From Amaricoccus solimangrovi (lineage in GTDB: Bacteria; Pseudomonadota; Alphaproteobacteria; Rhodobacterales; Rhodobacteraceae): a stretch of DNA of 64,000 nt. The translations under genes were made by a program, and so were the position numbers. Shown here piece by piece: positions 1 to 9,006 of this stretch (its first letter is position 1; each line of letters opens with the position of its first letter). The stretch is taken from the NCBI RefSeq assembly GCF_006385685.1, contig NZ_VFRP01000001.1, positions 468,330 to 532,329 on the forward strand, in the 5' to 3' direction. The notes below the pieces were generated by a model. The model was given only the letters and a program-made list of their open reading frames with translations, was not told where the DNA came from and ran no database searches.

Positions 1-1
1 C

Positions 2-769
2 ATGATCTTCTACGAGCGGGCCTGCGGCGCGCGGCTCCACGCGGCCTATTTCCGGCCGGGCGGCGTGCATCAGGACCTGCCGCGCGACCTGATCGACGAC
101 ATCGGCGCCTGGGCGGCGGCCTTCCCGGCCGTGCTCGACGACATCCACGCGCTGCTGACCGAGAACCGGATCTTCAAGCAGCGCAACGTCGACATCGCCG
201 TGGTGAGCCAGGAGGAATGCCAGGCGCTCGGTTTCTCCGGCGTGATGGTGCGCGGCTCCGGCATCACCTGGGACCTGCGGCGCGCGCAGCCCTACGAATG
301 CTACGACGAGTTCGACTTCAAGATTCCGGTCGGCCGGAACGGGGACTGCTACGACCGCTATCTCTGCCGGATGGCGGAGATGTACGAGAGCACGAAGATC
401 ATCGTCCAGGCCATCGCCAAGCTCAACGAATGCGAGGGCGAGGAGGTGATGACCCGGGGCAAGATCAGCCCGCCGCGGCGCGGGGTGATGAAATCCTCGA
501 TGGAAGCCCTGATCCATCACTTCAAGCTCTATACCGAGGGCTTCCACGTGCCCGCGGGCGAGGTCTACGCCGCCGTCGAGGCGCCGAAGGGCGAATTCGG
601 CGTCTATCTGGTCGCCGATGGCACCAACAAGCCCTGGCGGGTGAAGCTGCGCGCCCCCGGTTTCGCGCATCTGCAGGCGATGGACCACATCTGCCGCGGC
701 CACATGGTCGCGGACGTCGCCGCCGCGCTCGGCTCCCTTGATATCGTGTTTGGCGAGGTTGATCGCTGA
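2..769 (+). CDS. nuoD: NADH-quinone oxidoreductase subunit D (NuoD), C-terminal part
   Basis: 49-kDa subunit of the peripheral arm of respiratory complex I; with NuoB it forms the quinone-binding site. The gene enters from the left edge, so only about 255 residues (roughly the C-terminal 60% of a ~400-residue family) are visible; the first in-frame ATG at base 2 is internal, not the true start. The SGITWDLR segment and the terminal [12 protein letters not shown], which is the family's characteristic C-terminus, are clear. The stop TGA shares its A with the nuoE start codon, so translation of the two is coupled. First visible gene of the nuo operon. Confidence 0.96.
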   Translation: MIFYERACGARLHAAYFRPGGVHQDLPRDLIDDIGAWAAAFPAVLDDIHALLTENRIFKQRNVDIAVVSQEECQALGFSGVMVRGSGITWDLRRAQPYECYDEFDFKIPVGRNGDCYDRYLCRMAEMYESTKIIVQAIAKLNECEGEEVMTRGKISPPRRGVMKSSMEALIHHFKLYTEGFHVPAGEVYAAVEAPKGEFGVYLVADGTNKPWRVKLRAPGFAHLQAMDHICRGHMVADVAAALGSLDIVFGEVDR

Positions 770-1734
770 TGCTGCGCCGTCTTTCCCCCCATCAGCCCGA
801 GAGCTTCGAGTTCACGCCCGCCAATCTGGACTGGGCGAAGGCCTGGATCGCGAAATATCCCGAAGGCCGGCAGGCCTCGGCGGTGATCCCGCTGCTCTGG
901 CGGGCGCAGGAGCAGGAAGGCTGGGTCACGCGGCCGGCGATCGAGTACATCGCCAACATGCTCGGCATGGCGGAGATCCGCGTGCTCGAAGTCGCGACAT
1001 TCTACTTCATGTTCCAGCTGCAACCGATTGGAAAGGTCGCGCATTTCCAGATCTGCGGCACGACCTCCTGCATGATCTGCGGCGCGGAGGACCTGATCGC
1101 GGTCTGCAAGCGCCGGATCGCGGCGAACCCGCACGAGATCTCGGCCGACGGCCGGTTCTCCTGGGAGGAGGTCGAATGCCTCGGGGCCTGCGCCAACGCG
1201 CCGATGGCCCAGATCGGCAAGGATTACTACGAGGATCTGACGGCGGAGGGGTTCGAGACCCTGCTCGACGAATTCGAGGGCGGCGCCGTGCCGCGGCCCG
1301 GGTCGCAGATCGGCCGCTTCTCCTCGGAGCCGCTGGACGGCCTCTCGTCGCTGACGGAGGGCGAGCGGATCGAGAAGGCGAACGGCTCGGTGACGCGGGC
1401 GATGGAGCATGGCGACACGATCGCCTCGATCACCGGCGAGCCGGTGACCGAGCGCGCCTCCTTCGCGGCGCCGATCCCGAAGCAGCCGGAAACGTTGCCC
1501 GCGCCCCGGGCGGAGGGGCCGGACGATCTGAAGATCATCAAGGGGATCGGCCCGGTGCTGGAGGAGAAGCTCCACGGGCTCGGCTACTACCATTTCGACC
1601 AGATCGCCGGCTGGACCGACGCGGAGATCGCCTGGGTCGATACGCATCTCGATTTCCACGGCCGCGTGATCCGCGAGCGGTGGGTCGAGCAGGCCCGGGT
1701 CATCGTCGCGGAGACGGCGGCGCAGGATGCGTGA
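769..1734 (+). CDS. nuoE: NADH-quinone oxidoreductase subunit E (NuoE) with C-terminal helix-hairpin-helix extension
   Basis: 24-kDa subunit of the NADH dehydrogenase module of complex I, carrying the N1a [2Fe-2S] cluster. The ligands are C96, C101, C137 and C141 (CGTTSC and CLGAC motifs). At 321 residues it is much longer than the 160-240 typical of the family. The surplus is a Pro/Ala/Glu-containing linker (about 170-250) followed by a helix-hairpin-helix-like domain at about 252-313 ([11 protein letters not shown], then [11 protein letters not shown]). The next gene ends in a closely related domain. Such C-terminal extensions occur in alphaproteobacterial NuoE; their role in complex I is not established. 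ATG overlaps the nuoD stop by one base. Confidence 0.95.
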   Translation: MLRRLSPHQPESFEFTPANLDWAKAWIAKYPEGRQASAVIPLLWRAQEQEGWVTRPAIEYIANMLGMAEIRVLEVATFYFMFQLQPIGKVAHFQICGTTSCMICGAEDLIAVCKRRIAANPHEISADGRFSWEEVECLGACANAPMAQIGKDYYEDLTAEGFETLLDEFEGGAVPRPGSQIGRFSSEPLDGLSSLTEGERIEKANGSVTRAMEHGDTIASITGEPVTERASFAAPIPKQPETLPAPRAEGPDDLKIIKGIGPVLEEKLHGLGYYHFDQIAGWTDAEIAWVDTHLDFHGRVIRERWVEQARVIVAETAAQDA

Positions 1735-1750
1735 GAGGGGAGGCCAAGGC

Positions 1751-2575
1751 ATGAGCGAGAAGGACTTCCGCAAGGACTTTCCGGGACCGGCCTTCTGGCT
1801 GGCCGCCGGTGTCGGCTCGGCGATGCTGGCGAGCCAGCTGGCGCTGCGCGTGATGCGTGCGATGCATCAGGCGAGCGCGCCGTCACGGGTGATGATGAAG
1901 GGGCCGTTCGGCGCCGCCGGCTGGATGTTCGGCGCGCCGGAGGAGGCGCCGAAACCCGCCGCCGAGGCGCCGGGGAAGGCGCCGTCCCGCGCCAGGGCCG
2001 ACGTGAGCGACGCCGAGGTGGTCGAACGGACGCGCGACGTCGTGCCGACGCCGGCCGAGGTGGTCGCGGACGCCGCGGCGGTGATGGAGCCGCTCGTCGA
2101 GGCCACGCGCGAGACGCTCGACATCGTGAGCGAGACGCTCGGGAGCGTGACCCCCGAGGCGCCGACGGGCGGGATCGTGGCGGGCGAGCCGGCCGCGCTC
2201 GCCGAGGCGCTGGAACCGGAGACGCCGGAGCCCGAGACGCTGGAACCGGAGGCGCCGGTGGCGGAAGCTCCCGCGCCCGAAGCCGCCCCGGAGGCCGAGG
2301 CGGCGCCCGTCCATCCCGAGCGGCCGACGGCGCTCGCGGCGCCCGAGGGCGCGGCGGACGACCTGAAGAAGATCAAGGGCGTGGGTCCGAAGCTCGAGGG
2401 CGTCCTGAACGGCCTCGGCTATTTCCATTTCGCGCAGATCGCGGCCTGGGGGCCGGAGGAACTGCGCGCCGTGGACGAGAGCCTCGGCGGCTTCTCGGGC
2501 CGGGCGACGCGGGACGACTGGATCGCCCAGGCCAGGCTGCTCGGATCGGACGCCGGGGACGGCGCGGGAGATTGA
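1751..2575 (+). CDS. Membrane-anchored helix-hairpin-helix protein of the nuo operon
   Basis: 274 residues, function unknown. An upstream ATG at 1727 lies inside nuoE; the start at 1751 is preferred because GAGGGGAGG lies just before it. The N-terminus has one hydrophobic segment (FWLAAGVGSAMLASQLAL, about 14-31). It is followed by a long low-complexity region rich in Ala, Glu and Pro (about 70-200, with PET/PEA repeats), and a C-terminal domain (about 205-268) closely matching the NuoE tail (KIKGVGPKLEGVL, GYFHFAQIAAW). Unidentified reading frames at this operon position are known in Rhodobacter. The shared domain suggests a paralogous or interacting partner of NuoE, held at the membrane; that is inference. 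Confidence 0.85.
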   Translation: MSEKDFRKDFPGPAFWLAAGVGSAMLASQLALRVMRAMHQASAPSRVMMKGPFGAAGWMFGAPEEAPKPAAEAPGKAPSRARADVSDAEVVERTRDVVPTPAEVVADAAAVMEPLVEATRETLDIVSETLGSVTPEAPTGGIVAGEPAALAEALEPETPEPETLEPEAPVAEAPAPEAAPEAEAAPVHPERPTALAAPEGAADDLKKIKGVGPKLEGVLNGLGYFHFAQIAAWGPEELRAVDESLGGFSGRATRDDWIAQARLLGSDAGDGAGD

Positions 2576-2619
2576 CGCGCGCGCGTTCCGGGCAAGGGCG
2601 CGGGACGTGCGAAGGTGAT

Positions 2620-2643
2620 GGAGCGCCCCGCGCGGGCCGCTCC
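2620..2643 (+). other. Intra-operon hairpin before nuoF
   Basis: Six-base perfect arms GGAGCG/CGCTCC around a 12-base GC loop, in the 88-base gap between the helix-hairpin-helix gene and nuoF. There is no T-run after it, so termination is unlikely. It could mark an mRNA processing or stability site inside an otherwise gapless operon. In DNA this GC-rich, a chance hairpin is possible. Confidence 0.3.
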
Positions 2644-2663
2644 GGAAGTATGAGGGCTGAGGC

Positions 2664-3959
2664 ATGCTGGCGGACACGGACCGGATCTTCACCAATATCT
2701 ACGGCATGTACGACCGCTCGCTCGCCGGCGCGCGGAAGCGCGGCCTGTGGGACGACACCGCCGGGATCCTCGGCCGGGGCCGCGACAAGATCATCGAGGA
2801 GATGAAGGCGTCGGGCCTGCGCGGCCGGGGCGGCGCGGGCTTTCCGACCGGGCTCAAGTGGTCCTTCATGCCGAAGGGCAGCGACGGGCGCCCGCATTAC
2901 CTCGTCGTCAACGCCGACGAATCCGAGCCCGGAACCTGCAAGGACCGGGAGATCATGCGCCACGATCCGCATACGCTGATCGAGGGCTGCCTGGTCGCCG
3001 GTTTCGCGATGGGGGCGCATACCGCCTATATCTACCTCCGGGGCGAATACATCCGCGAGCGCGAGGCGCTGCAGATCGCGATCGACGAGGCCTATGACGC
3101 GGGGCTGATCGGTCCGAACGCCTGCGGCTCGGGCTGGGATTTCGACATCTACCTGCACCACGGCGCGGGCGCCTATATCTGCGGCGAGGAAACCGCGCTG
3201 CTCGAGAGCCTCGAGGGCCGCAAGGGCATGCCGCGGCTGAAGCCGCCGTTCCCGGCCAATACCGGCCTCTACGGCTGCCCGACCACGGTCAACAACGTGG
3301 AATCGATCGCCGTCGCGCCGACCATCCTGCGCCGGGGCGCCGGCTGGTTCGCCGGCATCGGCCGGCCGAACAACGTCGGCACCAAGCTCTTCGCGATGTC
3401 GGGCCATGTGAACCGGCCCTGCGTCGTCGAGGAAGCCATGGGCATCACGATGCGCGAGCTGATCGACAAGCACGGCGGCGGCGTCCGGGGCGGCTGGGAC
3501 AATCTGAAGGCGATCATCCCGGGCGGCGCCTCCTGCCCGGTGCTGCCGGCCGAGCAATGCGCCGACGCGATCATGGATTTCGACGGGATGCGCGAGCTCA
3601 AATCCTCGCTCGGCACCGCCTGCATGATCGTGATGGACAAGAACACCGACGTCGTGAAGGCGATCTGGCGGCTCTCGAAGTTCTTCAAGCACGAGAGCTG
3701 CGGCCAGTGCACCCCCTGTCGCGAGGGCACCGGCTGGATGATGCGGGTGATGGACCGGCTGGTGACGGGAGAGGCGGAGGTCGAGGAGATCGACATGCTG
3801 CTCTCGGTCACGAAGCAGGTCGAGGGCCACACGATCTGCGCGCTCGGCGACGCGGCGGCCTGGCCGATCCAGGGCCTGATCCGGCATTTCCGGAACGAGA
3901 TCGAGGACCGGATCAAGTACAAGAAGACCGGCCGCGTCAGCGCCGTCGCGGCGGAGTAG
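2664..3959 (+). CDS. nuoF: NADH-quinone oxidoreductase subunit F (NuoF)
   Basis: 51-kDa subunit of complex I. It binds NADH and FMN and carries the N3 [4Fe-4S] cluster, accepting hydride from NADH and passing electrons to NuoE and NuoG. The glycine-rich nucleotide/FMN loop [13 protein letters not shown] lies at 54-66. Cluster ligands are C346, C349 and C352 ([14 protein letters not shown]) plus C392 (HTICALGD). At 431 residues it is full length. It follows the operon's helix-hairpin-helix gene after an 88-base gap, unusually large for this operon, and is followed closely by two small non-canonical genes before nuoG. Confidence 0.97.
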   Translation: MLADTDRIFTNIYGMYDRSLAGARKRGLWDDTAGILGRGRDKIIEEMKASGLRGRGGAGFPTGLKWSFMPKGSDGRPHYLVVNADESEPGTCKDREIMRHDPHTLIEGCLVAGFAMGAHTAYIYLRGEYIREREALQIAIDEAYDAGLIGPNACGSGWDFDIYLHHGAGAYICGEETALLESLEGRKGMPRLKPPFPANTGLYGCPTTVNNVESIAVAPTILRRGAGWFAGIGRPNNVGTKLFAMSGHVNRPCVVEEAMGITMRELIDKHGGGVRGGWDNLKAIIPGGASCPVLPAEQCADAIMDFDGMRELKSSLGTACMIVMDKNTDVVKAIWRLSKFFKHESCGQCTPCREGTGWMMRVMDRLVTGEAEVEEIDMLLSVTKQVEGHTICALGDAAAWPIQGLIRHFRNEIEDRIKYKKTGRVSAVAAE

Positions 3960-3965
3960 GCGGCG

Positions 3966-4196
3966 ATGGAACCGCATATGGAGACCTTCGACTACCACGC
4001 CTATACCGGCGGCTTCGGGTTGATCCCGCTGCTCATCCTGCTCGCGGTCCTGATCGTGCCCTACTGGAAGCTCTGGTCGCGCACCGGGCATTCCGGCGCC
4101 TGGGCGCTGCTGATGCTGATCCCGCTCGCCAACATCATTTCGCTCTGGGTGCTGGCCTTCAAGGAATGGCCGGCGCTCCGGGGCGGGGGGCGCTGA
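3966..4196 (+). CDS. Small two-helix membrane protein between nuoF and nuoG
   Basis: 76 residues, not a recognised complex I subunit. Two hydrophobic segments (about 17-33, GLIPLLILLAVLIVPYW, and about 45-63, WALLMLIPLANIISLWVL) flank a short polar turn, and the C-terminus is Gly/Arg-rich. The second segment and the following FKEWP resemble small DUF805-like membrane proteins. It starts 6 bases after the nuoF stop, and its stop overlaps the next gene's start (TGATG). Position and coupling suggest a role in assembly or stability of complex I or its membrane contact, which is inference. Confidence 0.75.
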   Translation: MEPHMETFDYHAYTGGFGLIPLLILLAVLIVPYWKLWSRTGHSGAWALLMLIPLANIISLWVLAFKEWPALRGGGR

Positions 4197-4444
4197 TGGC
4201 GGAGGAGGACGACATCGTTTTGCGCCTGCTTAGAGAGATCCGGACCGATCAACTGGACCAGGGCAGGCGGCTGATCAAGGTCGAGCGTCGCCTTGACGAA
4301 ATGCATGAGGGAATGACCACCGCGCTTGGTATGGCGGCGCATTCCAATCTCGTGGCGGAACAGTTCGGACAGCGGTTCGACGAGGTCGAGGACCAACTGA
4401 ACGCGCTTCGGCGGCGGGTCAGCGAATTGGAGTCGAGAAAGTGA
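4196..4444 (+). CDS. Small coiled-coil protein between nuoF and nuoG
   Basis: 82 residues, highly charged and predicted almost entirely helical, with heptad-like spacing in [16 protein letters not shown] and [19 protein letters not shown]. No cysteines or membrane segment. Function not recognised. Its ATG overlaps the stop of the small membrane protein by one base and its TGA overlaps the GTG of nuoG (GTGA), so it is tightly coupled to both. Base composition is visibly less GC-rich than the neighbouring nuo genes, hinting at a later insertion into the operon. It might pair with the preceding membrane protein as a small accessory module. Confidence 0.75.
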   Translation: MAEEDDIVLRLLREIRTDQLDQGRRLIKVERRLDEMHEGMTTALGMAAHSNLVAEQFGQRFDEVEDQLNALRRRVSELESRK

Positions 4445-6459
4445 CAGACCTTCGCAAGCTCATCATCGACGACATGGAGGTGGAGGTTCCGCCGACCATG
4501 ACGCTCCTGCAGGCCTGCGAGGTCGCCGGGATCGAAATTCCGCGGTTCTGCTATCACGAGCGGCTGTCGATCGCCGGCAACTGCCGGATGTGCCTCGTGG
4601 AGGTCGTCGGCGGCCCGCCGAAGCCCTCGGCTTCCTGCGCGATGCAGGTGAAGGACCTGCGCCCGGGGCCGGAGGGGGCGCCGCCGCAGATCAGGACCAC
4701 CTCGCCGATGGTGAAGAAGGCGCGCGAGGGGGTGATGGAGTTCCTGCTCATCAACCATCCGCTCGACTGTCCGATCTGCGACCAGGGCGGCGAATGCGAC
4801 CTGCAGGACCAGGCGATGGCCTACGGGGTCGACTTCAGCCGCTACCGCGAGCCGAAGCGGGCGGCGCTCGACCTCAATCTCGGGCCGCTCGTCAAGACCT
4901 CGATGACGCGCTGCATCTCCTGCACCCGCTGCGTGCGCTTCATCACCGAGGTGGCGGGCGTGCCGGAGATGGGTCAGGTCGGCCGCGGCGAGGACAGCGA
5001 GATCACGAACTACCTCGGCCAGATGCTGACCTCTGAACTCCAGGGCAACGTGATCGACCTCTGCCCGGTCGGCGCGCTGACCTCGAAGCCCTATGCCTTC
5101 ACGGCGCGGCCATGGGAATTGAAGAAGACCGAGTCGATCGACGTGATGGACGCGCTCGGCGCCAACATCCGCGTCGACGTGAAGGGCCGGGAGGTGATGC
5201 GGATCCTGCCGCGCAACCATGACGGCGTGAACGAGGAATGGCTCTCCGACCGCTCCCGCTTCATCTGGGACGGTCTGCGGCGCCAGCGGCTCGACCGGCC
5301 CTATGTCCGCGAGAACGGCCGGCTGCGGCCCGCGAGCTGGGGCGAGGCCTTCGCGGCGGTCGCGGAGGCAATGAAGGGCCGGAAGGTCGCGGCGCTCGCC
5401 GGCGACCTCGCGCCGACGGAGGCGATCTTCGCGCTGAAAGGGCTGGTCGAGGGGCTCGGCGGCAAGGTGGAGTGCCGGACCTCCGGCGCCATGCTGCCGG
5501 CGGGCAACCGTTCGGCCTATGTCGGCACCGCGCGGATCGAGGATATCGACACGGCGGGCTTCGTCCATCTGATCGGCGTCAACCCCCGCGCCGAGGCGCC
5601 GGTACTGAACGCGCGCATCCGCAAGGCCTGGCTGCACGGCGCCCGCGTGACGCTGATCGGCGAGGCGGTGGACCTGACCTTCCCCTATTCCTATCTCGGC
5701 TCGGGCCCGACGGAACTCGGCAAGCTCGTCGACGCCGCGACCGCGCCCGAGGAAGGCGCGGGGCCGGGCGTCGTGATCGTCGGCCAGCCGGCGCTCGCGC
5801 GTGCCGACGGGACGGCGGTGCTGGCCGCGGCGATGGCGCTCGCGGAGAAGTCGGGGGCGAAGCTGCTCGTGCTGCACGACGCGGCGGCCCGCGTCGGCGC
5901 GATGGACCTCGGCTTTGTGACCGAGGGCGGGATCGACGCGGCGCTCGACGGCGCGGAGGTGGTCTACAACCTCGGCGCGGACGAGATCGACGTGCCGGCG
6001 GGACCCTTCGTGATCTACCAGGGCAGCCATGGCGACCGCGGCGCGCATCGCGCCGACGTGATCCTGCCCGGCGCCGCCTGGACCGAGGAGGCCGGGATCT
6101 TCGTCAATACCGAGGGCCGGCCGCAGCTGGCGAACCGCGCGGGCTTCCCCCCGGGCGAGGCGCGCGAGAACTGGGCGATCATCCGCGCGCTCTCCGCGGT
6201 GCTCGGCCAGACGCTGCCGTTCAATTCGCTGCCCGAGCTGCGGGCGCGGATGTTCGAGGCCGCGCCGCATCTCGCGGCGATCGACCTCGTGCCGGAAAAC
6301 GCATGGACGCCCCTCGAACGGGGCGATATGGACGGGGCGGAATTCACCGGTCCGACCCGGGTTCACTATCTGACCAATCCGATCGCGCGGGCCAGCCAGG
6401 TGATGGCCGAGCTCGCCAGAATGGCCAGCGAAGGGGTGCGTCCCCTGGCGGCGGAGTAA
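4441..6459 (+). CDS. nuoG: NADH-quinone oxidoreductase subunit G (NuoG)
   Basis: 75-kDa subunit of complex I. It relays electrons through three clusters towards NuoI/NuoB. The N-terminal ferredoxin-like domain has C37, C48, C51 and C66 ([2Fe-2S]). The next cluster has H106, C110, C113 and C119, with the histidine ligand typical of N5, and the third has C158, C161, C164 and C208. The rest is the molybdopterin-oxidoreductase-like fold, which in this family carries no cofactor. 672 residues, normal for alphaproteobacteria. The start is GTG at 4441, overlapping the preceding stop by four bases; the family N-terminus (a beta strand before GNCRMCLVE) fits this start. Confidence 0.97.
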   Translation: MTDLRKLIIDDMEVEVPPTMTLLQACEVAGIEIPRFCYHERLSIAGNCRMCLVEVVGGPPKPSASCAMQVKDLRPGPEGAPPQIRTTSPMVKKAREGVMEFLLINHPLDCPICDQGGECDLQDQAMAYGVDFSRYREPKRAALDLNLGPLVKTSMTRCISCTRCVRFITEVAGVPEMGQVGRGEDSEITNYLGQMLTSELQGNVIDLCPVGALTSKPYAFTARPWELKKTESIDVMDALGANIRVDVKGREVMRILPRNHDGVNEEWLSDRSRFIWDGLRRQRLDRPYVRENGRLRPASWGEAFAAVAEAMKGRKVAALAGDLAPTEAIFALKGLVEGLGGKVECRTSGAMLPAGNRSAYVGTARIEDIDTAGFVHLIGVNPRAEAPVLNARIRKAWLHGARVTLIGEAVDLTFPYSYLGSGPTELGKLVDAATAPEEGAGPGVVIVGQPALARADGTAVLAAAMALAEKSGAKLLVLHDAAARVGAMDLGFVTEGGIDAALDGAEVVYNLGADEIDVPAGPFVIYQGSHGDRGAHRADVILPGAAWTEEAGIFVNTEGRPQLANRAGFPPGEARENWAIIRALSAVLGQTLPFNSLPELRARMFEAAPHLAAIDLVPENAWTPLERGDMDGAEFTGPTRVHYLTNPIARASQVMAELARMASEGVRPLAAE

Positions 6460-6462
6460 GGC

Positions 6463-7500
6463 ATGGAAGGCTTTTTCTCGAGCGGCTTCGGCCTGTTTCT
6501 CCTGATCCTCGGGCAGTGCCTTCTGGTGACGGTCGTCATTCTCGTCTGCCTGGCGTTCCTGATGTACGCCGACCGCAAGGTCTGGGCGGCGGTGCAGCTG
6601 CGCCGGGGGCCGAACGTCGTCGGTCCCTGGGGGCTGATGCAGAGCTTCGCCGACTTCCTCAAGTACATCGTCAAGGAAGTGGTGGTCCCGGCGGGCGCCG
6701 ACAAGATCCTGTTCTTCCTCGCGCCGATGGTGAGCTTCGTGCTGCCGGTGATCGTCTGGGCGGTGATCCCCTGGGCGCCGGGCTGGGTGATCTCGGACAT
6801 GAACGTGGGCATCCTGTTCATCTTCGCGATCTCGTCCCTGCACGTCTATGCGATCATCATCGGCGGCTGGGCCTCGAACTCGAAATACCCGTTCATGGGC
6901 GCGCTCAGGTCGGCGGCGCAGATGATCTCCTACGAGGTTTCGCTCGGTCTCATCATCGTGGGCGTGCTGATCTCGACCGGCTCGCTCAACCTCAGCCACA
7001 TCGTGCTGGCGCAGGAGGGCGGTCTCGGGCTCCTGAACTGGTACTGGCTGCCGCATCTGCCGATGGTCGCGCTCTTCTTCATCTCCTCGCTGGCGGAGAC
7101 GAACCGGCCGCCCTTCGACCTTCCGGAGGCTGAATCGGAGCTCGTCGCGGGCTATCAGGTCGAGTATTCCTCGACCCCCTTCCTGCTCTTCATGATCGGC
7201 GAGCTGATGAGCGTCTTCTTCATGTGCGCGCTCATCTCGATCCTGTTCTTCGGAGGCTGGCTGTCGCCGGTGCCGTTCCTGCCGGACGGGGCGCTGTGGC
7301 TCTTCCTGAAGATGGTGTTCTTCTTCTTCATCTTCGCGATGGTGAAGGCGATCGTGCCGCGCTACCGCTATGACCAGCTGATGCGGATCGGCTGGAAGGT
7401 GTTCCTGCCGCTCAGCCTGGGCTGGGTGGTGCTGGTCGGGCTCTTCGCCCACTACGGATGGTTCTGGGGCGCCTACCAGCGCTGGATGATTGGGGGCTGA
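6463..7500 (+). CDS. nuoH: NADH-quinone oxidoreductase subunit H (NuoH)
   Basis: Membrane subunit at the junction of the two arms of complex I, forming much of the quinone channel and the first part of the proton path. 345 residues with about eight hydrophobic segments. Family signatures are visible: [17 protein letters not shown] in the first cytoplasmic loop and [20 protein letters not shown] in the large conserved acidic loop. ATG lies 3 bases after the nuoG stop. The C-terminus overlaps an ATG (7490) that could extend nuoI, but that start is not favoured. Confidence 0.97.
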   Translation: MEGFFSSGFGLFLLILGQCLLVTVVILVCLAFLMYADRKVWAAVQLRRGPNVVGPWGLMQSFADFLKYIVKEVVVPAGADKILFFLAPMVSFVLPVIVWAVIPWAPGWVISDMNVGILFIFAISSLHVYAIIIGGWASNSKYPFMGALRSAAQMISYEVSLGLIIVGVLISTGSLNLSHIVLAQEGGLGLLNWYWLPHLPMVALFFISSLAETNRPPFDLPEAESELVAGYQVEYSSTPFLLFMIGELMSVFFMCALISILFFGGWLSPVPFLPDGALWLFLKMVFFFFIFAMVKAIVPRYRYDQLMRIGWKVFLPLSLGWVVLVGLFAHYGWFWGAYQRWMIGG

Positions 7501-7504
7501 GGCG

Positions 7505-7996
7505 ATGGGGATCCCGTTCGACCGCGCCGCGCGCTATTTCCTGCTCGCCGACTTTCTCGGCGGCTTCAAGCTCGGCCTGAAGTACTTCATGAAGCCGAAG
7601 GCGACGCTCAACTACCCGCACGAGAAGGGGCCGCTCTCGCCCCGCTTCCGCGGCGAGCACGCGCTGCGCCGCTACGCCAACGGCGAGGAACGCTGCATCG
7701 CCTGCAAGCTCTGCGAGGCGATCTGCCCGGCGCAGGCGATCACGATCGACGCCGAGCCGCGCGAGGACGGCTCGCGCCGGACGACGCGCTACGACATCGA
7801 CATGACGAAATGCATCTACTGCGGCTTCTGCCAGGAGGCCTGCCCGGTCGATGCGATCGTCGAGGGGCCGAATTTCGAGTTCTCGACCGAGACGCGCGAG
7901 GAGCTGCTCTACAACAAGGAGCGGCTGCTTGCGAACGGCGACCGCTGGGAGCCGGAGATCGCGCGCAACCTCGAACTCGACGCGCCTTACCGGTGA
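7505..7996 (+). CDS. nuoI: NADH-quinone oxidoreductase subunit I (NuoI)
   Basis: 23-kDa subunit of complex I with two [4Fe-4S] clusters (N6a/N6b) that pass electrons to NuoB. Ferredoxin motifs are C64-C67-C70-C74 ([11 protein letters not shown]) and C103-C106-C109-C113 ([11 protein letters not shown]). The N-terminal amphipathic part and [20 protein letters not shown] are near-identical to Rhodobacter NuoI as I recall it. An in-frame ATG at 7490 lies inside nuoH. The ATG at 7505, preceded by a purine-rich GGGGGCTGAGG, gives 163 residues, the usual family length, and is preferred. Confidence 0.97.
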   Translation: MGIPFDRAARYFLLADFLGGFKLGLKYFMKPKATLNYPHEKGPLSPRFRGEHALRRYANGEERCIACKLCEAICPAQAITIDAEPREDGSRRTTRYDIDMTKCIYCGFCQEACPVDAIVEGPNFEFSTETREELLYNKERLLANGDRWEPEIARNLELDAPYR

Positions 7997-8006
7997 GGAG
8001 CTGAGC

Positions 8007-8621
8007 ATGGGTTTCGCAGTCTTCGCCTTCTATCTCTTCGCCATCGTCGCCGTCGTCTCGGGCGTGCTCGTCATCTCGTCGCGCAATCCGGTGCATTCGG
8101 TGCTCTGGCTGATCCTCGCCTTCTTCTCGGCGGCCGGGCTCTTCGTGCTGCTCGGCGCGGAATTCGTCGCCATGCTGATGCTGATCGTCTATGTCGGCGC
8201 GGTCGCGGTGCTGTTCCTCTTCGTCGTGATGATGCTCGACGTCGATTTCACCGCGCTCAGGGCCGGCATGGCGCGCTATCTGCCGATCGGCCTCCTGATC
8301 GGCGTCGTGCTGCTGGTCCAGCTCGGCTTCATGTTCGCCTCCTGGCAGCTCTCCGACCAGGCGCTGAGCCTGCGCGCCGCCGTGACGCCGCCGCCGGACC
8401 AGATCCACAACACCGCCGCGCTCGGCGACCTGCTCTACACGCGCTACGTGCTCCTGTTCCAGCTCGCCGGCCTCGTGCTGCTCGTGGCGATGATCGGGGC
8501 GATCGTGCTGACGCTCAGGAAGCGGGCCTATGTGAAGCGGCAGAACGTGCTCGATCAGATGTACCGCGATCCGGCGACCGCGATCGAGCTCCTGGATATC
8601 AAGCCGGGGCAGGGAGCATGA
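8007..8621 (+). CDS. nuoJ: NADH-quinone oxidoreductase subunit J (NuoJ)
   Basis: Small membrane subunit of complex I next to NuoH and NuoK. 204 residues with five hydrophobic segments and the conserved [20 protein letters not shown] region, where a helix with a pi-bulge is expected from complex I structures. The start at 8007 has GTGAGGAG upstream. The stop overlaps the ATG of a 24-codon reading frame (ATGA), described separately, which lies between nuoJ and nuoK. Confidence 0.96.
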   Translation: MGFAVFAFYLFAIVAVVSGVLVISSRNPVHSVLWLILAFFSAAGLFVLLGAEFVAMLMLIVYVGAVAVLFLFVVMMLDVDFTALRAGMARYLPIGLLIGVVLLVQLGFMFASWQLSDQALSLRAAVTPPPDQIHNTAALGDLLYTRYVLLFQLAGLVLLVAMIGAIVLTLRKRAYVKRQNVLDQMYRDPATAIELLDIKPGQGA

Positions 8622-8692
8622 TCGTCGCGTCCTGGGCCGCGGCGCTGATAGGAATTGCGACGATCACGCTCGTCGCGAACGGGTGGGGGTGA
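8618..8692 (+). CDS. Putative 24-residue membrane micro-protein between nuoJ and nuoK
   Basis: A short frame encodes M-I-V-A-S-W followed by a continuous run of small and aliphatic residues ending V-A-N-G-W-G: a single predicted membrane helix with no charged residue. Its ATG overlaps the nuoJ stop (ATGA), the same coupling used for real gene pairs elsewhere in the window, with GGGAG 5-9 bases upstream inside nuoJ. It ends 4 bases before the nuoK GTG. It may be a real accessory peptide of complex I, or simply a coupling leader that carries ribosomes from nuoJ to nuoK. No homologue is recognised; conservation would decide. Confidence 0.4.
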   Translation: MIVASWAAALIGIATITLVANGWG

Positions 8693-8696
8693 GACG

Positions 8697-9002
8697 GTGG
8701 TTGGTCTCGGACATTATCTGACGGTCGCGGCGCTCCTGTTCGTGACCGGCATCTTCGGCATCTTCCTGAACCGGAAGAACGTCATCATCATCCTGATGTC
8801 GATCGAGCTCATCCTGCTCGCGGTCAACATCAACCTCGTCTCCTTCTCGGCCTATCTCGGCGATCTGGTGGGGCAGGTCTTCACCCTCTTCGTGCTCACG
8901 GTCGCGGCGGCGGAAGCCGCGATCGGCCTTGCCATCCTCGTCTGCTTCTTCCGCAACCGCGGCACCATCGCGGTGGACGACATCAATGTGATGAAGGGCT
9001 GA
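8697..9002 (+). CDS. nuoK: NADH-quinone oxidoreductase subunit K (NuoK)
   Basis: Smallest core membrane subunit of complex I (MrpC-like), part of the first proton pathway. 101 residues with three hydrophobic segments. The two buried glutamates used by the family are present: E37 (MSIELILL) and E73 ([11 protein letters not shown]). The start is GTG at 8697, which gives the typical 101-residue length and the N-terminus V-G-L-G-H-Y-L; GGGGGTGAG lies just upstream. The sequence ends DDINVMKG, as in Rhodobacter NuoK. Confidence 0.96.
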   Translation: MVGLGHYLTVAALLFVTGIFGIFLNRKNVIIILMSIELILLAVNINLVSFSAYLGDLVGQVFTLFVLTVAAAEAAIGLAILVCFFRNRGTIAVDDINVMKG

Positions 9003-9006
9003 GGGC

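Noticed and set aside
4249..7452. 1067-codon minus-strand frame opposite nuoG and nuoH
   Set aside because: Same compositional shadow; no domain and continuous overlap with well-supported genes.
7490..7504. Earlier ATG for nuoI inside nuoH
   Set aside because: Adds five residues not seen in the family and lacks the better-placed purine-rich site that precedes 7505.
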